Below, in pieces: positions 1 to 8,733 of a stretch of 64,000 nt of DNA; within the stretch, counting starts at the first letter, position 1, and the number at the start of each line of letters is the position of its first letter. The DNA is from Nostoc sp. NIES-3756 (lineage in GTDB: Bacteria > Cyanobacteriota > Cyanobacteriia > Cyanobacteriales > Nostocaceae). A program made the translations under genes and the position numbers. The stretch is taken from assembly GCF_001548375.1 (NCBI RefSeq), contig NZ_AP017295.1:806001-870000 (forward strand). The letters run 5' to 3'. A model generated the notes under the pieces. It saw nothing but the letters and a program-made list of their open reading frames with translations. It had not been told where the DNA came from and made no database searches.

Positions 1-1201
1 AATGGCTTTGCAAACTTTGGCGTTGTTGTAACAAGGGCGAAACCTGCATTTGCAACTCATCAAGATGAGCCAAATGACGACGGGCGGCGGCGAGTTGAGA
101 TAGCGCTGCTTCTATTTCTACTGATTTACTCAGGGTGTGTTGAATTTCTTGTTCTTGCTGCTGTAAGGCTTCCAGTTGTCCTTGGACTTGTTGGAGTTGC
201 CTTTCGAGTTCGTGAATTTGTTTGGTTAACTGTTGCTGCTTTTGTTGGCGTAGGGTTGTGGCGCGGGTGTGTTCCTCAAATTTGACAGCATAGGCTTCTT
301 CTTGAGATTGCAGACTTTGGTAATGGCTGTAGCCGTTAGTAATCTCCGTTTCTCGCTGCAAGATAGCTTCTAGCTCTGCCAACTGTGTTCTCACGGCTGA
401 CTGTTCTTGCTGGAGGCGATCGCAATCTTGGGTCAGATTTTGGTATTGTTGCCTAACAAAGTTTAATTGTTGTTCTGTATTTTGTCTTTGGTGTTGAATC
501 ACCTGCAAACTTTGCAACTTAATTGTCTCAAAGGCTTGCACTTGTTGCAGTTGATTAATTTGGGCTTCTAATTCTGAGCGTTGGGTTTTGGTGTTTTCCC
601 GTTGTTGAAGTTGTGTTTTAATCGACTCCAAAGAACGCTCTAATTCTTCCGCCCTAATCTTATATTGGCGTGATGATTCCTTGGCTCTTTCCTCCAATTC
701 ATCATACTGATTGAGTTTCAACAACTCCGCCAAAATCTCCTTACGTTCACTGGGGCGTTTGAGCATAAATTCATCCGCCCGCCCTTGACGCAGGTAGGCA
801 GAGTTAATAAAAGTATCGTAATCGAGCTTGATGTGTTCTAATATCAAATCTTGAGTAGCTCGGACACCTTTACCCGTAATTGCCCGAAACCCAGAAGGTG
901 TTTCAATTTGAAATTCCAGAACCCCAGATGCACCCCGCATCCTCGAGCGAATTACACGATATTTCTGCTGATTATTTTGAAAAGTAAAATCAACTCTCAC
1001 CTCTTTAGCGCCAGCATGAATTACATCATCTTCAGCCGCCGCTCGACTTTCACCCCACAAAGCCCAGGTAATGGCTTCGAGGAGAGATGATTTACCGGCT
1101 CCATTAGAACCACAAATACAAGCCGTATGCAAACCACGAAAATCTACAGTTGCATCACGGTAACTGAGAAAGTTTTTAAGAACAAGTTGTACTGGGATCA
1201 T
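1..1201 (-). CDS. sbcC: SbcC-type (Rad50-like) DNA repair ATPase, N-terminal part, cut by window edge
   Basis: Reading the minus strand from an ATG at 1201 gives an open frame that runs off the window start, so only about the first 400 residues are present. The N-terminus reads MIPVQLVLKNFLSYRD and carries a Walker A loop GSNGAGKSS at residues 31-39. A motif of the type AYLRQGRADEFM follows, then ERKEILAELLKL, as in SbcC/Rad50 ATPases. The remainder is rich in Gln, Glu and Leu and looks like the ascending coiled coil. In this family the ATPase works with the SbcD nuclease to process hairpins and DNA ends. The SbcD partner and the C-terminal ATPase half are outside the window. The gene is divergent from the histidine kinase at 1564. 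Confidence 0.85.
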   Translation of the reverse strand, partial: MIPVQLVLKNFLSYRDATVDFRGLHTACICGSNGAGKSSLLEAITWALWGESRAAAEDDVIHAGAKEVRVDFTFQNNQQKYRVIRSRMRGASGVLEFQIETPSGFRAITGKGVRATQDLILEHIKLDYDTFINSAYLRQGRADEFMLKRPSERKEILAELLKLNQYDELEERAKESSRQYKIRAEELERSLESIKTQLQQRENTKTQRSELEAQINQLQQVQAFETIKLQSLQVIQHQRQNTEQQLNFVRQQYQNLTQDCDRLQQEQSAVRTQLAELEAILQRETEITNGYSHYQSLQSQEEAYAVKFEEHTRATTLRQQKQQQLTKQIHELERQLQQVQGQLEALQQQEQEIQHTLSKSVEIEAALSQLAAARRHLAHLDELQMQVSPLLQQRQSLQSH

Positions 1202-1563
1202 TGAGGCTATAGCGCCACATCTACATAAATTTATTAACTAGCAGTACAGATGCACTCTTGTTAGTTTAACTAGGTAAATATCAGGTTTCTAGTGTTAAAG
1301 TCAGTAAATTTACGAAAATTAACAATATGATAAATCTGTTTTCTCTAATTAGGTAAAATATAAAAATCCAGTTTTAAGGAAGGAAAAGGTTTTTGAATAG
1401 TTAATTTTGAAATCAGTGTAATATCAAAAATTGTTGCAACCAAACAAAAACTTTTCCCATTCCCCACTTCTCTAAAATTCCCTATCCCAAATTTTAGAGA
1501 GACTGATACATTATGAAATTAAGCATTTAAGCAACCTAGATTTTTACTTACCCTGGCGAGTCT
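1202..1563. other. Intergenic region between divergent sbcC and hybrid kinase
   Basis: This AT-rich stretch of about 360 bases holds the promoters of two divergent genes. I see no long ORF, RNA gene or clear operator. A short inverted pair around the repeated ATTTTAGAGA-like text near 1485-1500 is too weak to call. Confidence 0.4.
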
Positions 1564-4500
1564 ATGCTGCCTCACAAAAGACTGATTGTGTTCACTTTGG
1601 CTTGGCTAGTACTGGCGGTGATTGGATTTGTCGCCTTATACCAGGGTAAATCTTGTATTTCTTGGTTCCCTGTATCTAGATGGGCGATCGCTTTAACTCT
1701 TTGGCTAGAATTAATCGGTATCATCTTAGCGGGTATAGTTTTATTCATCAAAACTATAAGAGCAAATAATAACTGGACTGAGCTTATAGGTTTAATCCCA
1801 GCTAATCGTTCACTGACTGCAACCAACCAACTATTACAGGAGAGTGAAGCAGGTTTTCGTGCTGCCATAGGCAATATTTTAGATTGCTTTGGTGTTTACT
1901 CTGCCATCCGCGATCGCTCTGGGCAAATTATAGATTTTCGCATTGAGTATGTTAACACTGCCGCCTGTGCAAGTAATGGCTGGGGTTGTGAAGAACAGAT
2001 GGGTAGAGGGTTGTGTGAAATCCTTCCCAACCATAAACAATCAGGGTTATTTGCCCAGTACTGCCAAGTGGTAGAGACAGGGCAAATGCTGGTAAAAGAT
2101 GAACTGATTTACGAAGATGATTACAAGTCTCAACGTTTAGCGAGAGTTTTTAATATTCGGGCTGCTAAATTTCAGGATGGCTTTGTAGTAAATTGGCAGG
2201 ATGTAACAGAGCGTCATCAGGCAGAAGAAAAACTGCGTCGTCACCAGCAAGAGTTAACCACATTATTAGAAAATTTTCCCGATGTGATAACGCGCTTTGA
2301 TACTAAATTACGCTACATTTACGCTAACTCTGTCCATGAAAAAACTACTGGCTTAAAGTCTGAGAAGTTAATTGGCAAAACCTTAACGGAAGTTTGGGGT
2401 GGGGAACTACAAGCTCCCCAATGGCAAGCAATACTGCAACAAGCCATCCGTACAGGACAAACGCAAACAACTGAATTTGGTTTCCCAGGAAATGACGGTA
2501 TCAACCACTTTTACCAAATTCAACTTGTGCCAGAGTTTTGTGAGGAAGGTTCAGTGAAGTCTGTATTAACAGTCACCCGCGACATAACGAACTTTAAACA
2601 GACACAAGCAGCACTGCAAACTAATCAGGAACTAACCCGTATAGTTTTAGAAAATTTTCCCAATGGTTGTGTTTTCCTATTTGACGAGAACTTACGCTAC
2701 ATCTTGGTAGCAGGTCAAGGATTGGCAATGGTAGGAATGAATAAAGCAGACTTGGAAGGTAAGACTATTTGGGAAGCAGTGCCTCCAGAAACTTACAATA
2801 CCCTTGAGCAACCTTATCGTCAGGCTTTATTAGGACAGGATTCCCATTTTGAAGTGAGCTATGACAATCATATTTATGATGTTCATGTTCTGCCTGTGAG
2901 GAACGAGCATAGTCAAATTTTTGCTGGAATGGCAATTACTCAGGATATTACGGAACGCAAGCAAGTAGAAGTAAGATTACGACAGAAACGAGAAAGATTA
3001 TACTTAGCACACTTAGCAGCAAAAATTGGTACTTTTGAATGGAATATTCAAACTAATACAAATATTTGGTCAAATGAATTAGAAGCACTCTACGGTTTAC
3101 AGCCTGGAGAGTTCGGAGGAACTTATGAAGAATGGGCGAGGTGGGTACATCCCGAAGATTTAGCTCAGGCGGAAGCAAGTGTAGCTAATGCTTTAAAAAC
3201 AGGCGAGATGTTCACTGACTGGCGAGTGATTTGGAAAGATGGCAGTGTTCACTGGCTTAATGCGAGAGCGCAGGTATTCTATGATGACGAGGGTAAGCCC
3301 TTACGCATGGTAGGAATTAACGTTGATATCACTGAACAGCAAGCAGTTTTGCGTGAGCAAAAATCTGCCCAAGCTGCTTTAGGCGAAAGTGAAGAACGCT
3401 TGCGTTTAGCCTTGAAAGCCGTCAATCAAGGACTTTATGATTTGAACATTCAAACTGGGGATGCCGTCGTCAGTCCAGAATACGCCCTGATGTTAGGATA
3501 TGACCCTGATGAGTTCCAAGAAACAAATCTGGCGTGGCGCGATCGCCTGCATCCTGATGACAGAGAATTAGTGTATCGGGTTTACGAAGAATATGTTGCT
3601 GGCAAAACCGATGAGTATCGAGTTGAGTTCAGACAACGCACCAAGTCAGGCGATTGGTTATGGATTCTCTCTATTGGTAAAATAGTCGCTTGGGATGAGC
3701 AAGGTAATCCCCTACGAATGTTGGGTACACATACAGATATTACCAAGCGTAAGCAATCTGAGGTAGCCCTACAAGATGCCTTGCAATTGTTAAATCTCCA
3801 CATAGATACTACCCCTTTGGCAGTGGTGCAATGGGATTGTCACCTGTGCGTTACCCGTTGGTCATCGGCGGCGGAAAAAATCTTTGGTTGGCAAGCAGAG
3901 GAAGTATTAGGAAAGTACATCCAAGACCTACACATAGTTTATGAGGAGGATATACCAGTTGTTGCTCAAGTAAGCGATCGCCTGCTCAGTGGTCAAGAAG
4001 CGCAAATTATCCAATACAATCGCAACTATACCAAAGATGGCAAAGTAATTGATTGTGAATGGTACAACTCCACCATTACTGATGAAAATGGTAGTGTAAC
4101 TTCTGTACTCTCCCTAGTTTTAGATGTAACTGAACGCACCAATGCAGAACAAGTAATACGTGAAAGTGAATTAAAATTCCGCACCCTTGCCGACATTATG
4201 CCGCAGATGGTTTGGATTACCAGACCAGATGGTTATAATGAATATTTCAATCAACGTTGGTACGACTACACAGGCAAGACACTAGCACAAAGCATAGGCG
4301 AAGGCTGGCAAAATATCTTACATCCTGATGATTTGGCGCGTACCATTGCTGTATGGCAAAATTGCTTGCAAACTGGCACAAGCTATAACATAGAATATCG
4401 TTTACGTCGTAGCGATGGTGAATACCGTTGGCATTTGGGAAAAGCTTTACCCTTACATGAGCAAGACGGTAAAATTGTCAAGTGGTTTGGTTCCTGCACA

Positions 4501-5724
4501 GATATTCACGACCAGAAATTGGTAATTGAAGAACGAGCGCAAGCATTAGAGCGAGAACGGGCGGCGCGGATAGAACTAGAAAGAGCCAGCCAGATGAAAG
4601 ATGAGTTTTTGGCGATAGTATCGCACGAATTGCGATCGCCCCTTAATGGGATTTTAGGTTGGTCGCGTCTACTCCGCACCCGTAAACTACCACCAGACAA
4701 AATTGAACAAGCATTAGAATCAATTGAGCGTAATGCCCAAGCCCAAACTCAGTTAATCGAAGACTTACTCGACATCTCGCGGATTATTCGCGGTAACATT
4801 CGCCTAAATCTTCGTCCCACTAGCTTAATTCCTGTAATTCAAGCCGCGTTAGATACAGTTAGACCTGTTGCCAATAATAAATCAATTTCAATTGACTCTC
4901 AACTTGATGTTGATGTCACAGTCTCAGGTGATCCAGAACGCTTACAGCAAATAGTTTGGAATCTACTTTCTAACGCTGTTAAGTTTACTCCAGAAGGTGG
5001 ACGAGTAGAAATTCGTCTAGAACAAACAGAAACTAGTGTACAGATTCAGGTAATTGATACAGGCAAAGGTATTAGCCCTGAGTTTCTAGCCTATGTATTT
5101 GAACGTTTCCGCCAAGCAGACTCCACCACAACCAGAAATCAAGGAGGGCTGGGTTTAGGTTTAGCGATCGTGCGTAACTTAGTTGAACTGCATAGTGGTA
5201 CAGTTTGCGTCGCCAGCCAAGGAGAAGGAAAAGGCGCGACATTTACAGTCAAGTTGCCAATTTTACCAACTTCCTTCAACATTACCGCAGAACAAATACT
5301 AATTCAACGGCAGACAACTTGGGATACCAACATCCAAATCACTGGACTAAAAATTTTAGTAGTTGATGACGAGCCAGATACTAGGGAATTTATCCAAACT
5401 GCCTTAGAACAATATGGCGCAACTGTAAGCACAGCCTCGTCCGCCCGTGAAGCTTTAGAACTATTACCAATATTCAAACCTGATGTACTCTTAAGTGACA
5501 TTGGTATGCCGGGTGAAGATGGTTATTCCCTAATTCGCCAAATTAGAACCCTACCACCCGAACAAGGAAGAAACGTTCCAGCAGCCGCCCTCACCGCCTA
5601 CGCTAGACAAAGCGATCGCCTTCAAGCCCTAAGCGCTGGCTTCCAAATTCACATCTCCAAACCAATTGAGCCAATCCAGTTACTCAAGATTGTTGCCAGT
5701 CTGGCTGGGAGGGGTGAGGAATAG
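1564..5724 (+). CDS. Hybrid sensor histidine kinase with seven PAS domains and a receiver domain
   Basis: This 1386-residue protein begins with two hydrophobic segments (about residues 7-27 and 39-62). About seven consecutive PAS/PAC units follow, each ending in a DITERK-like motif (near 215, 345, 475, 600, 735, 865 and 990). The HisKA domain has FLAIVSHELRSPLNG with the phospho-accepting His at about 1021. It is followed by an HATPase with N box, DTGKGIS and GLGLGLAIV motifs. A C-terminal receiver has the acidic pair near 1268-1270 and the phospho-acceptor Asp at about 1312 in SDIGMPG. It is therefore a membrane-anchored sensor with an internal receiver. No cognate regulator is adjacent, so the signal is unknown. 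The last few codons run into a G-rich intergenic repeat. Confidence 0.93.
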   Translation: MLPHKRLIVFTLAWLVLAVIGFVALYQGKSCISWFPVSRWAIALTLWLELIGIILAGIVLFIKTIRANNNWTELIGLIPANRSLTATNQLLQESEAGFRAAIGNILDCFGVYSAIRDRSGQIIDFRIEYVNTAACASNGWGCEEQMGRGLCEILPNHKQSGLFAQYCQVVETGQMLVKDELIYEDDYKSQRLARVFNIRAAKFQDGFVVNWQDVTERHQAEEKLRRHQQELTTLLENFPDVITRFDTKLRYIYANSVHEKTTGLKSEKLIGKTLTEVWGGELQAPQWQAILQQAIRTGQTQTTEFGFPGNDGINHFYQIQLVPEFCEEGSVKSVLTVTRDITNFKQTQAALQTNQELTRIVLENFPNGCVFLFDENLRYILVAGQGLAMVGMNKADLEGKTIWEAVPPETYNTLEQPYRQALLGQDSHFEVSYDNHIYDVHVLPVRNEHSQIFAGMAITQDITERKQVEVRLRQKRERLYLAHLAAKIGTFEWNIQTNTNIWSNELEALYGLQPGEFGGTYEEWARWVHPEDLAQAEASVANALKTGEMFTDWRVIWKDGSVHWLNARAQVFYDDEGKPLRMVGINVDITEQQAVLREQKSAQAALGESEERLRLALKAVNQGLYDLNIQTGDAVVSPEYALMLGYDPDEFQETNLAWRDRLHPDDRELVYRVYEEYVAGKTDEYRVEFRQRTKSGDWLWILSIGKIVAWDEQGNPLRMLGTHTDITKRKQSEVALQDALQLLNLHIDTTPLAVVQWDCHLCVTRWSSAAEKIFGWQAEEVLGKYIQDLHIVYEEDIPVVAQVSDRLLSGQEAQIIQYNRNYTKDGKVIDCEWYNSTITDENGSVTSVLSLVLDVTERTNAEQVIRESELKFRTLADIMPQMVWITRPDGYNEYFNQRWYDYTGKTLAQSIGEGWQNILHPDDLARTIAVWQNCLQTGTSYNIEYRLRRSDGEYRWHLGKALPLHEQDGKIVKWFGSCTDIHDQKLVIEERAQALERERAARIELERASQMKDEFLAIVSHELRSPLNGILGWSRLLRTRKLPPDKIEQALESIERNAQAQTQLIEDLLDISRIIRGNIRLNLRPTSLIPVIQAALDTVRPVANNKSISIDSQLDVDVTVSGDPERLQQIVWNLLSNAVKFTPEGGRVEIRLEQTETSVQIQVIDTGKGISPEFLAYVFERFRQADSTTTRNQGGLGLGLAIVRNLVELHSGTVCVASQGEGKGATFTVKLPILPTSFNITAEQILIQRQTTWDTNIQITGLKILVVDDEPDTREFIQTALEQYGATVSTASSAREALELLPIFKPDVLLSDIGMPGEDGYSLIRQIRTLPPEQGRNVPAAALTAYARQSDRLQALSAGFQIHISKPIEPIQLLKIVASLAGRGEE

Positions 5725-5860
5725 AGATGAGGGAGATGGGGGAGTAGGGGAAGATGGGGAAGCAGCACTTCCCTACGGGACGCTACGCGTAGCTTGCTTC
5801 CACGTAGTGGTACGACTGCGCTCAGTGGACAAGGAGCAGAGGAGAAAAAATAATAACTAT
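5725..5860. repeat. G-rich heptamer-like repeat and palindromic interspersed element
   Basis: Directly after the kinase stop lies G-rich text of the GAGGGAGATGGGGGAGTAGGGG type. Next comes a block of short palindromes including GCTACGCGTAGC (within about 5775-5800) and CCACGTAGTGG (about 5799-5811). Such palindromic blocks are interspersed in Nostocales genomes. A related but different block lies at 46320-46380 in this window. It is noncoding here, although a chance frame crosses it. Confidence 0.6.
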
Positions 5861-5906
5861 AGACTATGGACTGTTGACTATGGACTAATGACTAATGACT
5901 AATGAC
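5861..5906. repeat. Short tandem heptamer repeat (ATGACTA family)
   Basis: The sequence is a run of degenerate heptamers such as GACTATG, GACTGTT and ATGACTA, ending in three ATGACTA-like copies. The same family recurs at 20983, 42294, 49560, 56413 and 57806. It matches the short tandemly repeated repetitive (STRR) sequences described from heterocyst-forming cyanobacteria. Confidence 0.75.
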
Positions 5907-6009
5907 ACCCCTTACGAAATATACCCATAGGCAGGTCTCAACAAAGTAAGAAACAATATCAGTAAAACACCGTCAAGAAATACATAATTGCTGAGAACCC
6001 AAAAATATT

Positions 6010-6705
6010 ATGACTAACTTAAATCGTTGGAAATCTGGAGCCGCCGCCCTTGTGGCATTAACAGTTACCACAGGTACTGTAGCCCCTCTGATTGCTTTTG
6101 CACCGGCAGCTAATGCCCAACTTCTTAATCAAAACCGGAGAGTTTCTATTCCTGCGGGTGTGACTTTTCCTGTTACCTATGAAAAAGATCAAGTAGTTGT
6201 TAGCCGTGGTGAAACTGTATCTTTAACCTTGAGAATAGCTAACAATATTGTGGATAATACCAGGAGAGTTTTAATTCCTGCTGGTACTGAAGTTGTTGGA
6301 CAACTAGAACCTGTATATTACAACGGTGGTTACTCACAAGATAGAAACGACCAAAATAATATTAGAGGTGTCAGGTTTATAGCCAAAGAATTAGTTTATC
6401 CTTCCGGTAACAGACAGTCAATTGATGCCAGTTCTCAAACTATCACTAGAGTTGAAAAAATTAGAAAAAATGACTCTGGTAAAATATTAACTGATGCTGC
6501 TATTGGTGCAGGTGCGGCTACTGCAATTTCTTTAATTACAGGTAATCGCAGAATCGAAGTTTTAGAACCTGTAGGTGGTGCAGCAGCAGGTGCTTTAGCT
6601 AGTGTATTACTACGTAAAAAAGAAGTTGAGGTATTTGTAGTTAGACCACAACAAGACTTGCGCTTGGCTCTAAATTCTAACTTGACAGTAGATGCTTTAC
6701 GCTAA
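6010..6705 (+). CDS. Conserved secreted or envelope protein of unknown function
   Basis: This 231-residue protein starts with a basic segment and a hydrophobic stretch ending in ANAQ, consistent with a signal peptide cleaved near residue 36. Two similar segments, RRVSIPAGVTFPV and RRVLIPAGTEVVG, suggest an internally repeated beta module. Near residues 160-200 there is a small-residue-rich segment (AAIGAGAATAISLITG and GGAAAGALASVLL) resembling a glycine zipper. I do not recognise a named family. It stands alone, with a HIP1 doublet 46 bases after its stop. It is probably exported to the periplasm or outer membrane. Confidence 0.8.
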   Translation: MTNLNRWKSGAAALVALTVTTGTVAPLIAFAPAANAQLLNQNRRVSIPAGVTFPVTYEKDQVVVSRGETVSLTLRIANNIVDNTRRVLIPAGTEVVGQLEPVYYNGGYSQDRNDQNNIRGVRFIAKELVYPSGNRQSIDASSQTITRVEKIRKNDSGKILTDAAIGAGAATAISLITGNRRIEVLEPVGGAAAGALASVLLRKKEVEVFVVRPQQDLRLALNSNLTVDALR

Positions 6706-6750
6706 TAAGCCGCTCTAAGATTTAACTGTGAATTTAACCATCTGTATTTA

Positions 6751-6786
6751 GGCGATCGCCATTGAAACTATATCTAAGCGATCGCT
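6751..6786. repeat. HIP1 doublet downstream of the 6010 gene
   Basis: Two HIP1 octamers (GCGATCGC) lie at 6752-6759 and 6778-6785, 26 bases apart from start to start. Because the octamer is its own reverse complement, the pair can fold as a hairpin with an 18-base loop. A doublet with the same 26-base spacing follows the pentapeptide-repeat gene at 41002-41035. Confidence 0.7.
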
Positions 6787-6867
6787 TAATTTTTACCTAG
6801 AAAATGTGAAAACAAATCCCCAACTTTAAGAAAAAGTTGAGGATTGAACACGATTGACATACACAGA

Positions 6868-7479
6868 CTAACGATTTCGCAGTTCTGTTTCTAATTTTTC
6901 CAAGTCAGTTTTCAGCAAAACCGTCATTTGCCCTGTGAAAGCTTTGCCCCCTCGTGGTTGGGCAACTTCTAGCCAATAAGCATAGCGATCGCCCACTCTT
7001 ACTTCTCCTTTCAAAGCTTCTCTAATAGGAGTTTTAGCCATCCGTGCTGAGTTAATTGCACTCTCGTCAGGATATTCATAAAGCACTTGGGCGCGTTTAA
7101 AATCTTGATAAATATCCAAACCATAAATTACGCGCAAGGATTCTTGTAGACGCTCCAACGTCATACCATTAACCGCATCGTACATAGCAATGCGTTCACT
7201 ACGAATTATACTCCTATCTTTGGTAAAAGCTACTCTACCAGGGGGTAATACAGAAGCTTGAAATGTAAATCGCTGGGCTGCTGTATCACTTTTCTGTACA
7301 AACAATTTCTCTCCGGCTCTGGGACGGAGAGTGGGATGAGCTTTAATCCAAGTACCAACTTCCTCTGTACTTTGTCCTGGTAACGCATCAGCTTGGGAGT
7401 TAGTCAACATTCCCACGCCCAGCCAGGAAATCAGAGAAAGGGGCAACATCAAAAGGTTAAGCCGAAATTTTTTGAGCAT
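6868..7479 (-). CDS. Conserved exported protein of unknown function
   Basis: The 203-residue product has a basic N-terminus (MLKKFRLN) and a hydrophobic segment, LLMLPLSLISWLGVGML, so it probably has a signal peptide with cleavage near residue 31. The mature part contains TEEVGTWIKAHPTLRP and an acidic, strongly charged C-terminus. I do not recognise a catalytic motif. It is convergent with the gene at 6010. No operon partner is visible. The start is supported by the complete signal sequence. Confidence 0.8.
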   Translation of the reverse strand: MLKKFRLNLLMLPLSLISWLGVGMLTNSQADALPGQSTEEVGTWIKAHPTLRPRAGEKLFVQKSDTAAQRFTFQASVLPPGRVAFTKDRSIIRSERIAMYDAVNGMTLERLQESLRVIYGLDIYQDFKRAQVLYEYPDESAINSARMAKTPIREALKGEVRVGDRYAYWLEVAQPRGGKAFTGQMTVLLKTDLEKLETELRNR

Positions 7480-7784
7480 TTTCCTATTGAGAACTCATAA
7501 GCAATTTCGCCACTGTGTCAACACAGAGGTAAACCTAGTTTTCCCATTTAGCAGAAAAATTTACTCATTAAGTTTAAATAGATTTTCTCAATCAAAGATA
7601 AAACAACACAAATCTTTCAAGCATCTTAGACAGTTAGTCTTAAACAACTAATTTTTATGGCTATCAATGTTATTTATCTTAATAATTTGGGAACTATTAG
7701 TGATAATAGGATCATTGGCTATTAATCAAGATATTGCCTTGCGCGAATATCAACATCATCTTTAATAATAAGTGAATATCCAAC
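7480..7784. other. AT-rich intergenic region with one possible small ORF
   Basis: The stretch is AT-rich and lies between divergent genes. Its only notable content is a 32-codon hydrophobic ORF at 7667-7765, listed separately. I see no repeat, RNA gene or clear promoter motif. Confidence 0.4.
7667..7765 (+). CDS. Possible 32-residue single-span membrane peptide
   Basis: An ATG at 7667 opens a 32-codon frame whose product starts MLFILIIWELLVIIGSLAIN and ends in a charged tail, REYQHHL. It would form one membrane span. It stops 20 bases before the next gene on the same strand. There is no convincing ribosome binding site, and AT-rich DNA easily produces such hydrophobic frames, so this is only a candidate. 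Confidence 0.2.
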   Translation: MLFILIIWELLVIIGSLAINQDIALREYQHHL

Positions 7785-8591
7785 ATGAATCTCAAAGTTA
7801 TATCATTTATATCTGGTCTTATTTTTTTCATTTTATGGAATAACTTTATTAGAAGTTTTATCCTTAACATCTTTCTCTCTATAGGCTTTATTCCTCATAA
7901 TCTATCTTACATTCTTGTTAACTTAATACCTTTTATTTTATTATTTGAATTTGTCGCAAAAGCGTTAATTTTATCAACACTTTCTCCCAATTTAAAAATT
8001 ATTACCACTCAATTAGAAACTATCGACAAAGTTGATCATAATAGCTTTACCTACTACACTTCTGCTCTAGAGTCTTTAGGATTCATCAAAATTGCCGATA
8101 TACAGCTATCAGAATCTGCAGTTACAGTAGCGCGGCTATTTACCCATCCTAAATATCAATGTTTTGCAGAAGTCATACAAGCGCTGGGAAAAGATTATAC
8201 TTTGTGTGCTATTGCTAGTGATTTTGAAAAAGAATGGTCTATTAGTTCTAGAGATAAGGTTCATCAAACCACAGCTTTTACCTATGCTTTTTTACGCCGT
8301 CCCAAGGCAATAGTGATTTATAAACCTGGAGCCAATCCTCAAGAATTACTTGATTCACACTTAGAACTACGACAAAAAATGATACGCGATTTGGATATAG
8401 AATTACTACCTCTTACTTCTCTTGAAGATTATTTTGAGGGAAGTAGAAAATATAGAATCCAGCAACAGCAAAGACTGTGGCGTAAAAGTATAATATTTGG
8501 CATGGTGGAGATGTGGCTTTTCTCCCTAAAGTCTTCAGATCAAAAGTATCAATGGTTAGGAGATTATGCTCGGTTAGCCAGAAAGCAATAA
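7785..8591 (+). CDS. Membrane-anchored protein of unknown function
   Basis: This 268-residue protein has two or three hydrophobic segments within the first 70 residues (for example ISFISGLIFFILW and YILVNLIPFILLFEFV). A soluble domain of about 190 residues follows and includes YTSALESLGFIKIADIQ. I do not recognise a family. Its codon use is AT-rich. It is on the same strand as the glycosyltransferase-like gene at 8734, with about 140 bases between them, so co-transcription is possible but not shown. Confidence 0.7.
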   Translation: MNLKVISFISGLIFFILWNNFIRSFILNIFLSIGFIPHNLSYILVNLIPFILLFEFVAKALILSTLSPNLKIITTQLETIDKVDHNSFTYYTSALESLGFIKIADIQLSESAVTVARLFTHPKYQCFAEVIQALGKDYTLCAIASDFEKEWSISSRDKVHQTTAFTYAFLRRPKAIVIYKPGANPQELLDSHLELRQKMIRDLDIELLPLTSLEDYFEGSRKYRIQQQQRLWRKSIIFGMVEMWLFSLKSSDQKYQWLGDYARLARKQ

Positions 8592-8733
8592 TCACTTATA
8601 TAGCTAATTACGGTATAACTCAAAGAGGATAAATGGTGGGGGAAGTATTCAGCCTCATGCCTTATACTCACGTATAATTACTCAATGTGCAATACTCGAT
8701 ATTCACTTGGTAATGTGTGAGGTCATATAGACG

